64,000 nucleotides of DNA from Incurvaria masculella. Lineage: Eukaryota > Arthropoda > Insecta > Lepidoptera > Incurvariidae. Positions 20,118-31,372 of the stretch are shown here, piece by piece. Under the pieces are notes generated by a model. The model was not told where the DNA came from. It saw only the letters and a program-made list of their open reading frames with translations, and made no database searches. A program made the translations under genes and the position numbers. Numbering within the stretch: the first letter of the stretch is position 1; each line of letters opens with the position of its first letter. Location: NCBI GenBank assembly GCA_946894095.1, contig OX335660.1, forward strand, positions 2,919,001-2,983,000, written 5' to 3'.

Positions 20118-21600
20118 GTGAGATTTGTAAGTAGGCACAGTATAATAAAGAAAAACCAATTTGGATTTCAAACTATTAAAGGAACTCATGATGCTAATGC
20201 AGACGTATTCACCACTGTGTTGCATTATCTCGACAAACATTTCAAAACTGTTGGTATTTTCTGTGATCTATCGAAAGCCTTCGACTACGTTGACCATACA
20301 TTGTTATTACATAAGCTTGCCCACTACGGAATATCTGGTAATGCACTTAAGTTACTCAAATCATAACTTTCCTCAAGAATACATCTAACTGAAGTAAATG
20401 GTGCCCAATCTGACTATAAACCATGTGATATTAGAGTCCCCCAGGGCTCTATCCTGGGCCCATTCCTGTTTCTTGTTTCCATCAATGACTTACCAGGTTG
20501 CGTTACTGATTATGGAAATAAAGTGCTTTTTGCTGATGATGCGTCATTAATATTAAAAAGTGAATGCCTCGAAGACATCGTTGACAAAACAAAGAATTCA
20601 CTTCTAGCTATGAATAAATGGTTTTCAGCTAATAATCTCTTACTCAATATTAGTAAGGCAAAAATTTTAAAGTTTTCTTTAAGATCTCAACTAAACTTAC
20701 CCGTAAATATCGATGTTTATGGGAATAAAATATAATTTGTTAAGCACATTAAATTTCTTGGTCTGAATGTTGACAGCAAATTAAAATAGGAATATCATAT
20801 AGATACGATTTCCTCTCAACTTAGCTCTGACGTATATAAATAAAAATAAAATAAAAAAGCCTTTATTTACCTATTCCTTTTTTTTACATAGTTATCCATA
20901 GCTACCTTATCCTAATGTACAAATAAATTAATAAAACTAGCCTATTTTTGCAGATATGGTTGTTAATATATTATATGTATGTACAGTTTTTTTTAATAAT
21001 AGTATTTCTTTAAGTTAAATTATTAAACAATTAATATGTATGTAAATATTTTATGGAAGAATAGGTGATCCTTTTAGGATATAGGCCTTATACGATATGC
21101 TATAGGCATTATACTATGTGGATGAAATAGAGCCAGACTAGTTTATTACTCATATTTTCACTGCATCACGGCATTACTTTCTGGGAAAATGCTGCAAAAT
21201 CATCAAAAGAGGGAACTACGCAAGCTTTTAATTCTTCATCCTCTTGAATCCTGTAGAAACCACTTGGCAGAGGCTGTCTGGCGACATGACAATGTCGAGT
21301 CTTTATATTTACAACAACATTATTTACGCTCGAAAACACATTCGTAAAACGCCGCTGAACTCCAATTTCATGATTACCTCACGCGAAACAGAAACAACAT
21401 TGCAAAACCCCAATGCAGACTTGCTAACATTTCTAAAAGCTTTTTATGTAATAGTACAAGATTCTACAATCATTTACCTGAAAATATTAAGGAATGAATG
21501 GGCAAAAATTTCAAACATGCAGTTAAGAATAAATTTATTAAACACGAGTGCTATACCATTGAGGAATGTCTGACCAAAGCATAGTCAGTATTGCAACCTT
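20118..21600 (+). pseudogene. LINE reverse transcriptase, stopped and interrupted
   Basis: One reading frame from 20118 to about 20790 shows reverse-transcriptase blocks in order: [15 protein letters not shown] (first catalytic Asp), RVPQGSILGPFLF near 20433, and LFADDASLI near 20525 with the catalytic DD. It has in-frame stops at 20364-20366, 20733-20735 and again near 20788. An AT-rich segment of about 240 bases (20842-21085) breaks the thumb region, then LINE-like sequence resumes to about 21600 with further stops. This resembles jockey/CR1-type LINEs of insects. The endonuclease and ORF1 are missing. The decay marks an old 5'-truncated copy. Confidence 0.75.
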
Positions 21601-22610
21601 GTAACGACGTAATTGAAATAATAAAATAACTATTTATTTTTTTATTTTGTAACAATGATCTTATTTTATTTTCCAATCAATTTATTGAACTTATTTAATT
21701 TTTAGTTTTAACTACTGTTTTATTCTTGACAATTTAATTTTTGTATTTTTTTGACAATTATTTTTTATGCTTGGCATTGCTGATTATGTAAAATTTAAGT
21801 GTAGTTATAGTTATTTTAAAAATCTTGTCTTAAGTGAGCCTCTTGCCATGATACCGACTGATAATTAACTTGTTATGCTTTAATTTTATTAATTTTAAAG
21901 ATTTGACGCTTCAAAGTGTTCCCTGCGTCCCAAAGGAGGATAAATAAATACAAATACAAAACATACAAATACCATTTTAAGAATTTGGATTGGTATTGCA
22001 ACTTCACCAAATTTGGTTTTTGCAATTTCTTTTACATGTCCTATAAAACGTCCGTCCTGCTTGAAATCGGATCCTCGATATGTTATAGGCATCTCTGTTT
22101 GCGGCCACCCTAAAGCGAACGCATCCGGTCGGTGTTTGCGCAACTCTTCACACGCTGACGTTGCAATCTCTTAGTCCTCGACGCGTATTTCTAGAACAGG
22201 AGCTGTTTAACAGCGAGAACTTCCCCTCCGCAATTAACGATATCCGTTCCCAATGATCATACACAAGGGTATATATATTATAGCAAAGAGCCGCTATCCA
22301 ATTAACGTCGGGAGACGCTAGAGGGAATCATACCCCAGTAGATGTCGCTGCCTCGGCTTATTGCCTCGGTACCCTTGACTGAAACGTGGACGATGTTCAG
22401 AAAGTGATGTAATGCACGCTCACCGTCCGAGAGAGACGATGCAGACGTTTTATCATTCTCGGGATATCTTTAGCTTGGTCCCGGAACTGTTCAAGTGGAA
22501 CGCTAACTTCCCAATGCACATAATGCACCATGTATACGCGGCTAGAGCGGCCGGAACAACTACAAACTTTGCACTTCTGCAGACAAGCACCTACCCGAAG
22601 ACCGTCTGAA
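21601..22610. other. Spacer, no gene seen
   Basis: AT-rich to 22100, then GC-richer. Short frames on both strands (21895-22143, 22397-22615) show no domain. Confidence 0.4.
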
Positions 22611-22990
22611 TTCAATGGACTGTTTGTTCATCAGCCATCGGCATGCTTCTAGAAACGTTCCCTGCTCGGGGGTTAAGCACGGACGCAACGTTCTTACCAG
22701 GAAACGAACATTGTTCACCCCTGCAACTACCTACAATTCACGCGATCCCATTGTACCCTGATTCAACTGAAAGGCAATTCAAGGCATGAAAATCATGAAT
22801 GAAAGGCATTTCACTTCAATGGCAACTCACCTGTCCTATGCCACGTTCATTTATCAGGCATTGGCCTGATTTTGGGAAGATTCCCTGCTCGCAGGTTAGC
22901 AGCCCGATCATAACGTTCTTAGCAGGCAACGAGCATTGTCCACACCTGCGACTACCAACGGCTCCTGCGACCCCATCGTGCCCTGGTCCA
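22611..22990. repeat. Diverged direct duplication, ~200-bp unit
   Basis: The segments 22625-22770 and 22830-22990 share, in order, CATCAGCCAT/TTTATCAGGCAT, TTCCCTGCTCG, AACGTTCTTANCAGG, AACGANCATTGT and CCTGCNACTACC. The unit is of unknown nature and lacks a convincing frame. Confidence 0.5.
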
Positions 22991-23637
22991 ATCAGCCCGA
23001 ACTGTAAACGGGCTGAGAAACCTGTCTGTACTTCACGCGAGGGAACAGTGCGACGACCCTCACAAACCTAAGGTGCTACGCACATTTCTTGAATATGGTA
23101 CTCTTCAACCCTTATATGAGAAAGATACATACGGTTTTTAATCTTCTTTCAGTCTTTAATTGAGTACAGTATTTTTTTCCCTGACGTGTTCTATTTAATA
23201 ATAATTTAATGAATTGGGCTATGCTAAAAATAATTTTAAGAGTTCTACTTACTGTTTATTTTCTGGTTTAAGTATTATGTTCCTCACTCACGACTCACTC
23301 ATCAAGAGGGACCTGCAGCAAAAAATGCTGAGCTAGCTCCATTTTTTTTTCTCCACAAATGTGTATGCCGATTTTGTAATTGTTCTAAATCGTGTGTTGG
23401 GAAAAAAAACGTATTTTCTTTCTTTCTTTATTTTGCATGGTGTTCAATAGATTCGTTAATACCGTTTGCGTTACATTCATAAATTATCCGTGAACGTGGC
23501 CGATTCGCTATGACAGGATTTAAAATGTTGTTGAATGGATGTGTCTCTAACTGGTAAATACTTTTAGAATTACAGGTTTTTTGGGAATATATAATGAGTG
23601 ATATCCTTGTTTCAAGTTTAATGAGGATAAAGGATGA
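22991..23637. other. Spacer, no gene seen
   Basis: No recognisable feature. Confidence 0.4.
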
Positions 23638-23679
23638 TCTCAAATCTTAGCCTAGTGTCAATTAGGCTAAGATTTGAGA
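23638..23679. repeat. Perfect 17-bp hairpin
   Basis: TCTCAAATCTTAGCCTA, an eight-base loop GTGTCAAT, then the exact complement. It may be a minimal foldback element or a remnant of one. Confidence 0.75.
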
Positions 23680-23998
23680 CTAACAGTTTTATCTATAAAT
23701 TATAGCTAGACCATCAATGTAACGTAAATTCTTTTTGATTATCGAAATTCGGTGTGGTTATTTTTAAATATAATTAAATGTTGTTTTACTTACTTCCTTG
23801 TAAAACTGTAAGCAATCGGCTCTTATCACGCCTTTAAAAGAGTGCACGTTTGACTAATTTCTACCTTTATTAGTTTAAACAATGTGGAAATAAATACTTA
23901 TACATATAAATACAAGTGATAAAATAGCTGGCTTTGCTTCTCATGAAAGATAAGTTCGAAAGAGTAAGAAAAAGTTTTTTGAAATAATTCTGCGTTTA
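23680..23998. other. Spacer, no gene seen
   Basis: AT-rich, nothing recognised. Confidence 0.4.
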
Positions 23999-24297
23999 TT
24001 TTTAGGGTTCCGTACCCAAAGAGTGAAAACGGAACCCTATTACTAAGCCTTCGCTGTCCGTCCGTCCGTCCGTCCGTCTGTCACAGGGCTGTATCTCATG
24101 AACCGTAATAGATAGGCAGCTGAAATTTTGACAGAGTGTGTATATATTTTGCCGCTATAACAACAAATAGATTAAATTAAATAGATATAAAAATTAAAGG
24201 GAGGCCCCATAAAGAAAGTGATTTTTTTGTCTTAAATCTTGTAAGATGTTACGAAACCCTTCGTGTGCGAGTTCAACTCGCACTTGGACGGTTTTTA
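23999..24297 (-). mobile_element. GTCC-tract element, copy 4
   Basis: AGGGTTCCGTACCCAAAGAG, short GTCC tract, GCCGCTATAACAACAAATAG, and the end CTCGCACTTGGACGG. The hairpin partner is mutated (GAGTTCAACTC). Confidence 0.75.
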
Positions 24298-24542
24298 GAC
24301 GATTCATGCCCTAAATTAAACTTTTGGACATGTTCTCTGTTTTATACATGAAACATATAGATTAATTAGAATGTTTACTATCTACATTCTATTCGCCACA
24401 GACTATAGTTTGTTTTAAATGTATTATATAAAGTTTAAAGCTAAATTAAGAATCACTGTTTCAAAGTTGCATAGGATATGTGCCATATAGCGTGCCCATA
24501 TTAGGCCCGTTCTAGCTCATTTTCTAAAACTACCAACTCAAC

Positions 24543-24878
24543 TTAAGGTGGGCCTCCCATACCAACGTAGTTTATTAATAATTTTAAAACCACTGTTCTA
24601 ATTTACTTGAAATTTGGAATTTAAAATTAGGCTACTCTGCGTCTGCATTTCTTTGTCTTTTCGGTAAATGTAAACCACAGAGAAAACAAAATTAGTATGA
24701 AGATTTTATTTTTGCTTTTATTTGATTCTGTTTTGATTTAAAAAAAAACAATAGCGTGCAGAGATAGATATTTGTTGCCTGATATTACATATTTAAAATC
24801 AATTTAATTTGAACAGCGGTTTTCAAATGATTAGCAAACTACGTTTGTATGGGGAGCATAGCTTACGGGCCATTTTAA
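24543..24878. mobile_element. Second TTAA-bounded MITE family
   Basis: TTAA at 24543-24546 and 24875-24878. Left end GGTGGGCCTCCCATAC..AACGTAGTTT and right end AAACTACGTTTGTATGGGG...GGGCCATT are inverted repeats with a short gap. The interior is unlike the six-copy family, but the GGTGGGCC start is similar. Confidence 0.65.
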
Positions 24879-25496
24879 GTAAGCATGCCACAAGCAAATA
24901 AAGTCGCAGACGTATTGGAAGGTTTGTGTTGGTAGAAACTTGACTTTTCGCCATTTTACTGACGCTCGTTGAACATTTAGATGGTATTTTTTGACCACCA
25001 GAAGGAAAATCCCATGGAAATGTCCCTCCTTATATTATACGTTCTAGTTTGGCATCGTTCCGGAACCCTAAATCGTGCGAGCCAGGGATGGTTGCCATTT
25101 AGTTAATACATCCTAGCATGGCGCTGGCGACAGTCCAACGCTTACGGAATGTATCGACCCCGCAACGGCAATTCGATAGCCTCTATAGATATAATTCTCC
25201 GCATTCGGGTTGGAATGATTGACCATAGTTCCGTCGACTACGAATTGCTGTCATGCTCTTGAGGTATAATTCTACATTTTATATAGCTAAGTAAAACACT
25301 ATAAATAATGCAACTTTCGAAATTGGCATGGCTTATAAAATACTCAGCCAATCTTTAGTATATTTTTAGTAGACTGGTGATAAAATGAATCATTTTTATT
25401 GTTTTCATTTCATTCGATATTTTAGATATATTTCTTTGGGCAGATAAAATTGTAAGTTGGCATTAGTTCCTCTAAATTGCTACGAGCTTTTTTCTG
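24879..25496. other. Spacer, no gene seen
   Basis: No recognisable feature. Confidence 0.4.
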
Positions 25497-25740
25497 TGAC
25501 TGAGACAAATAGTCGTAACAGTCTGGTTTTCACCAAGTGCTGACATCACTTTGCATTTATTGACATTTCGTGCATACAAAATGTGTCAAAGTGAAGTAGC
25601 AGTAGCATTTGGATCTAAGTGTGTATTTCATAATTGTGATCGGAATAATATGTTGTGTAAACCCGTGAAGTTTCTTTGCGGGTTCTTCTTTACTGGGTTG
25701 ATCGAATCCGCGGATCTTTGTGACGTAACTTAGTGTAGTT
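25497..25740. repeat. Composite repeat sharing parts with 5698-5865 and 13241-13345
   Basis: Starts GACTGAGACAAATAGTCG, includes CATACAAAATGTGTCAAAGTG as in the hairpin MITE at 5698-5865, and continues with the GTGTATTTCATAATT...CCGCGGATCT segment of 13241-13345. Confidence 0.55.
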
Positions 25741-26449
25741 TGACTACCAAAAAGTTTAAAAAAAAATGAAATGAAATGAAACAACACCGCAACGATTTTA
25801 TGTTTTATGGTTTATTTCTAAAGAAAAGAAAATTAAATGTAACTATCTCCTAGGGTCTTCGTTAAGAAAACAGGCGTAATACGAACTGATCGGCTCAATT
25901 TTTAAGTCAAGCGCTAAGCCCAAATAGATTGAGTTGAGCCATTCCAGCTACATTATTTCCACATTAATTCAAAGGGAATTTACGCTTTTAAGTCGGAGCA
26001 GAAATGTTTTGTTCAATTAAGGGGATGAGACGCAGGCGGAGGGGATACTGTGTACGCTCGCTAATTGAGTGAGATTATGTTTAAGGCGCTCGATCCATTA
26101 TTGCACTGGTGGGATGTTTATTTTAAAATAGCGAAATCATTCACAGGTATTTTATAACATATTTCTATTGACAAGTAAATGTAGTTTGATGAATGTTTTT
26201 TTTTATGTAACTAAATATGGATGACTTATACCATAAATACTGTCATATTAGCCCAAACATACCTAGGAACAGTAATGACCAATATAACCTAAACCTATAA
26301 ACTAATAAAACATAAATAATAAAAAAAAACTGTTATATTTACCTGGATGAAATACACAGACTGTACTTGATTTAACCAAACCTGAGTGAAGTGGGAACAA
26401 AAACAAAATATTGATACCAATTTTATTTTCTCTGTTGTATCAACGAGCA
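25741..26449. other. Spacer, no gene seen
   Basis: AT-rich, nothing recognised. Confidence 0.4.
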
Positions 26450-26653
26450 GGGAGCTAATTCAGATAAGATTTAGTTCGAGTTTAGGAGTGAGTTAACCTA
26501 AAAATAGCAGGAAAAATTATTATTTAAATGTTATAGGATAAACCAGATTATGACCAAACTAAAATGACGTTAAAGAAGTGTGCAAAAGTGTTTACAAAAG
26601 TGAGTTGATATTTAGCACCGAACTCGAACTCACTTGTACCTGAATGGGCCCCC
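26450..26653. mobile_element. MITE with GTGAGTT/AACTCAC ends, copy 1
   Basis: Left AGTTCGAGTTTAGGAGTGAG and right GAACTCGAACTCACTTGTAC plus GAATGGGCCCCC pair with the equivalent positions of the copy at 59491-59862, which has better preserved ends. No coding. Confidence 0.65.
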
Positions 26654-26746
26654 GACCCAGATAAGTTGACTAGTATTGAATACCAAAAATCAAGATAATT
26701 GGATCCGTCGTTTCAAAATTATTTCCGAACTGCCGTTGCATGGTGA

Positions 26747-27237
26747 GTTGCGCTCTGGGACCTTATCTGTTTCCAAGAATAAGACAGGCTCCGTGATGAG
26801 GAAGATGCAACCTGTCCACAAAAAAGACAATGTGCATAGTGTATGATTTGGTAAGATTTACGAAAATTTTAATTTCAAAACGACTTATAGCTAAAAGTAA
26901 ACCACGACCGCTGTCGTCAAAAATCTAACAAAAACCAAATAAATTATAAATCTTGATTAAATAAGCTATGTCTGATGACTAATCTTATTAAGATGTTCTT
27001 ACTTTATCATTGCGTAATTCACCTCCAAAGTTATTGCATAAAACGCGCGCAAAATCCGAACTTTCGGACGTTATAACTTGGAAACCAAACACAATTTTAC
27101 AATGCCAATGGTCATCAGACATCTAGTTCAATCAAATAGAGCTATTTTGTGCAAAATTTTGGATCTCTGACAAGAAATATAGGCGTGATCTTCTTTCCCC
27201 TTTTGTATGGGGAGATGAGCGGGTTGGGCCACCTTAA
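26747..27237 (-). mobile_element. TTAA-bounded MITE, copy 3, one end lost
   Basis: Right end GGGTTGGGCCACC and TTAA (27234-27237) are intact. The left part starts within the family at GTTGCGCTCTGGGACC, so about 60 bases including one terminal repeat are missing. Confidence 0.7.
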
Positions 27238-27433
27238 GCTTGTTCTTTGGTGTTGCCAGCCCCCTGCTACGTCTCACGTGGGCGTCTTAATAATCCAACT
27301 CAGGTGATGCCTGGTTGAGACAGGTCAAACAACGGGGAGCCGGTCCTGAAATACAATCTAATAACCTTAGAGTGTTTTATTATTTCGACACTCGTCCCTT
27401 TCCGTAAGAATAATGGTGGGTGAGTTTTTTATG
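27238..27433. other. Spacer, no gene seen
   Basis: No recognisable feature. Confidence 0.35.
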
Positions 27434-27645
27434 TCACTTTTTGTTTATGTAATGGTAATGGCGGTGTATGGTGTACGGCAGGCCGTCTAGAGGGGTCCGA
27501 CGACGTCCCATTGGCTCATTTCGCGGGGGCTGCGAATACCATGTCGGCCGGCAGCTTCGTACCATGTAAACGGACCTCAGGTTGTACTTTGGGGGAAATA
27601 CCTCGGCAGGGAGTAGTTTTCCTGCCGAAGTTTTTCCCCTTAAAG
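27434..27645 (-). pseudogene. LINE C-terminal fragment (LPAEVFP type)
   Basis: On the minus strand KLLPAEVFPPKYNLRSV is followed by a decayed C-terminus. The same motif, in better shape, is at 46530-46880. It is the end of a jockey-like LINE polyprotein, 5'-truncated. Confidence 0.6.
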
Positions 27646-28000
27646 TATATAATAATAATAATAATAATGTTTTATTGAGGCACACAGTCCTAAATACATG
27701 AAATAAACAGTAATTCATCAACATAATAGACCTAAAAAATGTATTAACATGATTTATAAAAAAATAAAAAATTCAAGTAAAACAGACAGAATCAAACAAA
27801 TCGAAATAAAATAGAGTTATAAAATGACTATGCAATTAATAAAATGTCAAAAAAGATATTAGAATACATAGTTTTATGTTTATATTAAAATTTTACATTT
27901 AAAATTACATTAAAGCATGCATTAACAGATCAAAGCAAAATAAAATCATAATCATATCATTATATCTCATATCATTATATCAATAATCAGAAATATATTG
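27646..28000 (-). mobile_element. Possible LINE 3' UTR with (TAA)n tail
   Basis: (TAA)n at 27649-27667, then TGTTTTATTGAGGCACACAG and AT-rich DNA. A minus-strand (TTA)n terminus after AT-rich 3' UTR suggests a LINE end, but no coding part is visible. Confidence 0.4.
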
Positions 28001-28376
28001 GCCTCAGTGGCCCAGTGGCGCGACACTTCGGCGATCGCTCTCCGAAGTTAAGCAACGCTGGGTCCGGTCTGGTCTTGGATGGGTGACCATTCGACCGATG
28101 AGAGAGGCTGGCCGTGGTTCGGATTCCACGTTAAGCTGTAGGTCCCCTTCCTTACTTACTAGGTGGTAGGGTTTATCCCGCCCGGGTTGGTACCATCGCA
28201 TTGGATGAACGATGGTCGAAGCGGCAATGAAAATTGTCAGTGTTTTCCATCCAGTTCAATGTAGCCGTGCAATATAAGGAAGGTCCTGGCATGGCACCTA
28301 GTTCCCATGTGGTGTGTTGGGCTAATACCATGACAGAACTTGAGGTATTAGCCATTCATGTCCAGTCACATAAAAA
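28001..28376 (+). mobile_element. SINE with 5S rRNA-like head, full length
   Basis: GCCTCAGTGGCCCAGTGGCG start, 5S-like core GAAGTTAAGCAACGCTGGG and GGATGGGTGACC, common body, short A tail at 28372-28376. It abuts the antisense LINE that follows. Confidence 0.85.
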
Positions 28377-28383
28377 TTTTTTT

Positions 28384-28990
28384 TAACAATTCTATTATTA
28401 GATGATGCCACACGCTCCAGAATAGACGCTTTAGATTTGCGGACGATGGCAAAGAAGCCGTCAAGCCGGTTTTCTGCGAACATGCCAGACGCACTACACC
28501 GCCACGGCAGGCGCAGCAAGCTGCGCAGAGCGTTATTATACTGCACCCGCAGCCAGTGCAGTGCTCGCTGCGTGTACTGGCACCATAATGCGGCGGTATA
28601 GAACGCCTGACAGTACGCTCGGAACAGTGTAATCTTCACCTGCCTGGAGAATTGCGAGAAACGACGGGCGAGCATATTGCTTCTCGTCGCAATTGCGCGG
28701 CGCTGTCGTTCTATATCTTCATTGTCTGTCAGTCTGTCTGGAATGACGTGCCCTAAATATTTGAATTTTGTAGTAATTCTCAACGGGGAATCACGCAGAA
28801 TTATTGGCGGGATATTGTCAGGGCCGCCTCTGTATTGAAGAGGACGACCACTGTCTTCCTCACGTTATATATAAGGCCATGTTCCGCTGCATATCGCTCA
28901 CCGATACTCATCAGGGTGCACACCCTTCACAGAAGGGCTGAGTAAGACCATGTCGTCGGCGTAACTGAGACTATTGACACAAACGTTACC
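28384..28990 (-). pseudogene. LINE reverse transcriptase C-terminal part
   Basis: On the minus strand, about 28960-28940 reads SYADDMVLLSPS, the catalytic YADD block. After frame breaks between 28800 and 28900, an open frame (28783-28384) gives FKYLGHVIPDRLTDNEDIER, RRFSQFSRQVKITLFRAY and LHWLRVQYNNALRSLLRLP, the thumb and connection region of a LINE. It then reads out into the antisense SINE. A related fragment is at 56035-56145. Upstream domains are missing; clade not assigned. Confidence 0.7.
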
Positions 28991-29029
28991 GAAATGACAA
29001 CCGACTTCGGCCCCACTCAGCTTTTGTGA

Positions 29030-29240
29030 ATTTAGTGTTTTACCTATGTTTTCGTTAAAATAATTGACAAACACTTTTGTAAACTAAGACTAAGTGGACG
29101 TTGAAAAAAAAAACAGCGGAGTTTCTTTCCAGTTCTTCTTCGCTGTGTTTTGTTTTGCTGAACTGGCCAATGCTAAAATATGACAAATCCGAGTGCAGTG
29201 TACTGTCTATGGATGATGAATAAACAATACAAAAAAAAAG
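29030..29240 (+). mobile_element. LINE 3'-terminal repeat, copy 1
   Basis: Nearly identical to 48878-49085: TTTAGTGTTTTACCTATG, CTAAGTGGACGTTGAAAAAA, CTTCGCTGTGTTTTG, and GATGATGAATAAACAATAC followed by A residues. The AATAAA near the end suggests a polyadenylated transcript. Could also be the 3' end of a processed host transcript. Confidence 0.55.
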
Positions 29241-29400
29241 TACAGCTCCTCTATAACCTGGGGTCCTACAAACATGGTGTAAAGAAGCACCTGGGAGGCC
29301 GGCATGGTTTTCGCAGCCCCTGTGAAAGTCCGAAAGCCTATGGGCGCCGTCGGGCGCCTTTTTTGTGAGGTCCTGGCACGCCGTCGACACTCCTCGTCTG
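29241..29400 (+). pseudogene. LINE C-terminal fragment (GAVGRLF type)
   Basis: TATAACCTGGGGTCCTACAA, then TTCGCAGCCCCTGTGAAAGT and GGCGCCGTCGGGCGCCTTTT match 46725-46850. In that frame it is the tail of the LPAEVFP-type LINE polyprotein. Confidence 0.65.
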
Positions 29401-30182
29401 TGTGAGATTCACCGTCGGCGCAGCGGCGGAGCGCGGCGCGCTACGAAACATCGCGAGGGTTATCACTCGACACAATGGGGATATTAAAATAAACCAGACT
29501 GTACGAAATGATTATTATTTATTGTATGTTCTTTTTTCAACACATGTTTACATCATCATTCGTTTAACTTTTAACAATAAACTTTTTATACATGGCTCAC
29601 ATTATAAGAACATTAACATTATTTTTAAGCTATGTTAAAGTACATTAGTCATATAAATGATGGATCAAATACTAAGTACATTCAGGGGTCAAGAAATACT
29701 TTATAATTCCGCTTTTTCATCTTAAAAGCTTATTATTATAGCTTTATATTATTACTTAAAATAAAGAAAAAAAAACACACACACACAACCACTCCAAAAA
29801 ATCACCACGTTGGTCGACTATGCACGTTGTAATAATAAATTACTCGGAGAGTACCAAACTAACGCGAGGTTGCACAGTGACAAACTTTAAACGCAGTATT
29901 CCTGGGAAGATGCGGACTCGCCCCGCGCACTCCGCGCACCCCCGCACCACGCACACATAGCCGATAGCACACGCATAGAAATACACTCATAAGTGTCGCT
30001 TCTGTTACGTTAGTTATTTATTCAGTGGTCCTGGCGTGCGCCATTTGCCGCGCATAGCATAAAAAAAGGTAACCAGAAATTAGGAAAAAATGTACTCCAC
30101 ATACATAACGTCTAGCCAGTATAAACATTTTTACTTTTGATAATTTTATGTATTTAATGGATACGACATTACCGTTATCTCA
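29401..30182. other. Spacer, no gene seen
   Basis: Mostly AT-rich, with a short CA run near 29775-29788 and a GC-rich patch near 29910-29960. 30025-30067 (TCCTGGCGTGCGCCATTTGC) is another shred of the LINE tail at 46840-46880. Confidence 0.4.
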
Positions 30183-30464
30183 TTAATTTGAGTTTCAGTG
30201 ACATCTACATTTGAAGCATTGTAATCAGATTTTGAAAATAATCTGAAAAAGGATTTTAATATATCGATATAATGTAATCGAGAAATTCGTTGGCTGACGT
30301 AATTGTCGGGATAGCTCAGTTGGTTAAGAGCAGTGGACATGTAATCCAAAGGTCGCAGGTTCAAGTCCTGCTTCCTACGAATGTCACGCCCAATACTTTT
30401 TCAGATTATTTTCAAAATCTGATTACAATGCTTCCAATGTAGATGTCGCTGAAACTCAAATTAA
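30183..30464. mobile_element. 282-bp foldback MITE holding a tRNA-Thr-like sequence
   Basis: The two arms (30183-30251 and 30396-30464) are ~69-base inverted repeats with about two mismatches, starting TTAATTTGAGTTTCAG and reaching AATAATCTGAAAAAG. TTAA bounds both ends. The ~144-base loop contains a tRNA cloverleaf at 30305-30378. A lone arm of the same family lies at 38812-38868. No protein coding. Confidence 0.8.
30305..30378 (+). tRNA. tRNA-Thr(UGU)-like cloverleaf inside the MITE
   Basis: Acceptor GTCGGGA/TTCCTAC (six of seven pairs, one G-T), TA, D arm GCTC-AGTTGGTTAA-GAGC, A, anticodon arm GTGGA-CATGTAA-TCCAA (four of five pairs, anticodon TGT), variable loop AGGTC, T arm GCAGG-TTCAAGT-CCTGC (perfect). 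The style (TAGCTCAGTTGG, AGGTC, GGTTCAAGTCC) is typical of bacterial tRNAs. Position 33 is A where T is nearly universal. No CCA follows. A pseudogene is likely, but the fold is remarkably intact. Confidence 0.65.
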
Positions 30465-30752
30465 TTTTTACTTTAACTTAAAAACACTTGACACAAACTT
30501 TGTCTACCGCGATCAAATAAAACCCATAGCCTACCAAGCTAAGCTGTTGCAAGTTGTACGCTGAAATCTCATAACATAATATTTCATCCAAACGGTCAAT
30601 AAACAGAACAATAACCATCTTTCAATGGAGCAGAAACTAAAGCAGCAAGTTAAAATGAAGCTGAACGTAATAGTTCCTGAAAGCTGCTCCGGATAGCAAT
30701 AACCGGTTCCGCGACTGACGCAGTTGTCGTCCGGGCGTTCACTTGTATTATT
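30465..30752. other. Spacer, no gene seen
   Basis: No recognisable feature. Confidence 0.35.
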
Positions 30753-31304
30753 CCGGGAGGTCACGACATTTTTGGTCACGATAAGGTAAATGGCTGAATC
30801 TGGGTTTACATGTTAGAGACCAATCCTCTGATGCCAAATATGTCGGTCTGCTTGTGCCGAGTGGTTGTGTTATCTAGATTGGCTATAGAAAACAGAAGTT
30901 GGTATGTACCTGCTAATGAATATACTGATTGTCTAGAAACATTGATACCTATTAATTATACAACAATAACCAGTCGGTTTTTTAATTACATACTTAAATG
31001 TACCTAAAGTTACATCAGTAACCTAAATCGCCTATAACTATGAAATGCAACCAAAGATTTGTTCAGTTTTGGTATTGCTGAGCAAGTATGTAGTGATACT
31101 TTTATGCTTCGTTTTTTGCGGCCATTTACATTTTCATTTATATTTTTTGTCACCATAACTACTTTTTCAGGCGCCTTATCTACGTAACGCAACCACTTGG
31201 CACAGGCAGATTGACTCATTTAGCTTCAGAGGGTTGGTCTTTATCATGTGAACCCAGTTTCAGCCATTTACGATATCGTTACCATTTTTGTCGCGACCTC
31301 CTAG
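30753..31304. mobile_element. Foldback element with GGAGGTCGCGAC ends, copy 2
   Basis: Reverse-oriented copy of 5604-6327 without its nested hairpin MITE. Ends read CCGGGAGGTCACGACATT and TGTCGCGACCTCCTAG; the arms include GAGACCAATCCTCTGA and CAGAGGGTTGGTC. The interior shares TTTGTTCAGTTTTGGTATT and TATGAAATGCAACC. Confidence 0.7.
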
Positions 31305-31372
31305 TCTATAGGATGGGTAACCTGATAATCGATGAGCTAGATAAACAGTTAAGACATATAAATATATTAAGG

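Noticed and set aside
29775..29788. CA run as a meaningful Z-DNA or telomeric tract
   Set aside because: Too short; an ordinary microsatellite.
30305..30378. A functional host tRNA-Thr gene
   Set aside because: Position 33 is A, two stem mismatches exist, and it lies inside a MITE; animal tRNA-Thr has a different D arm.
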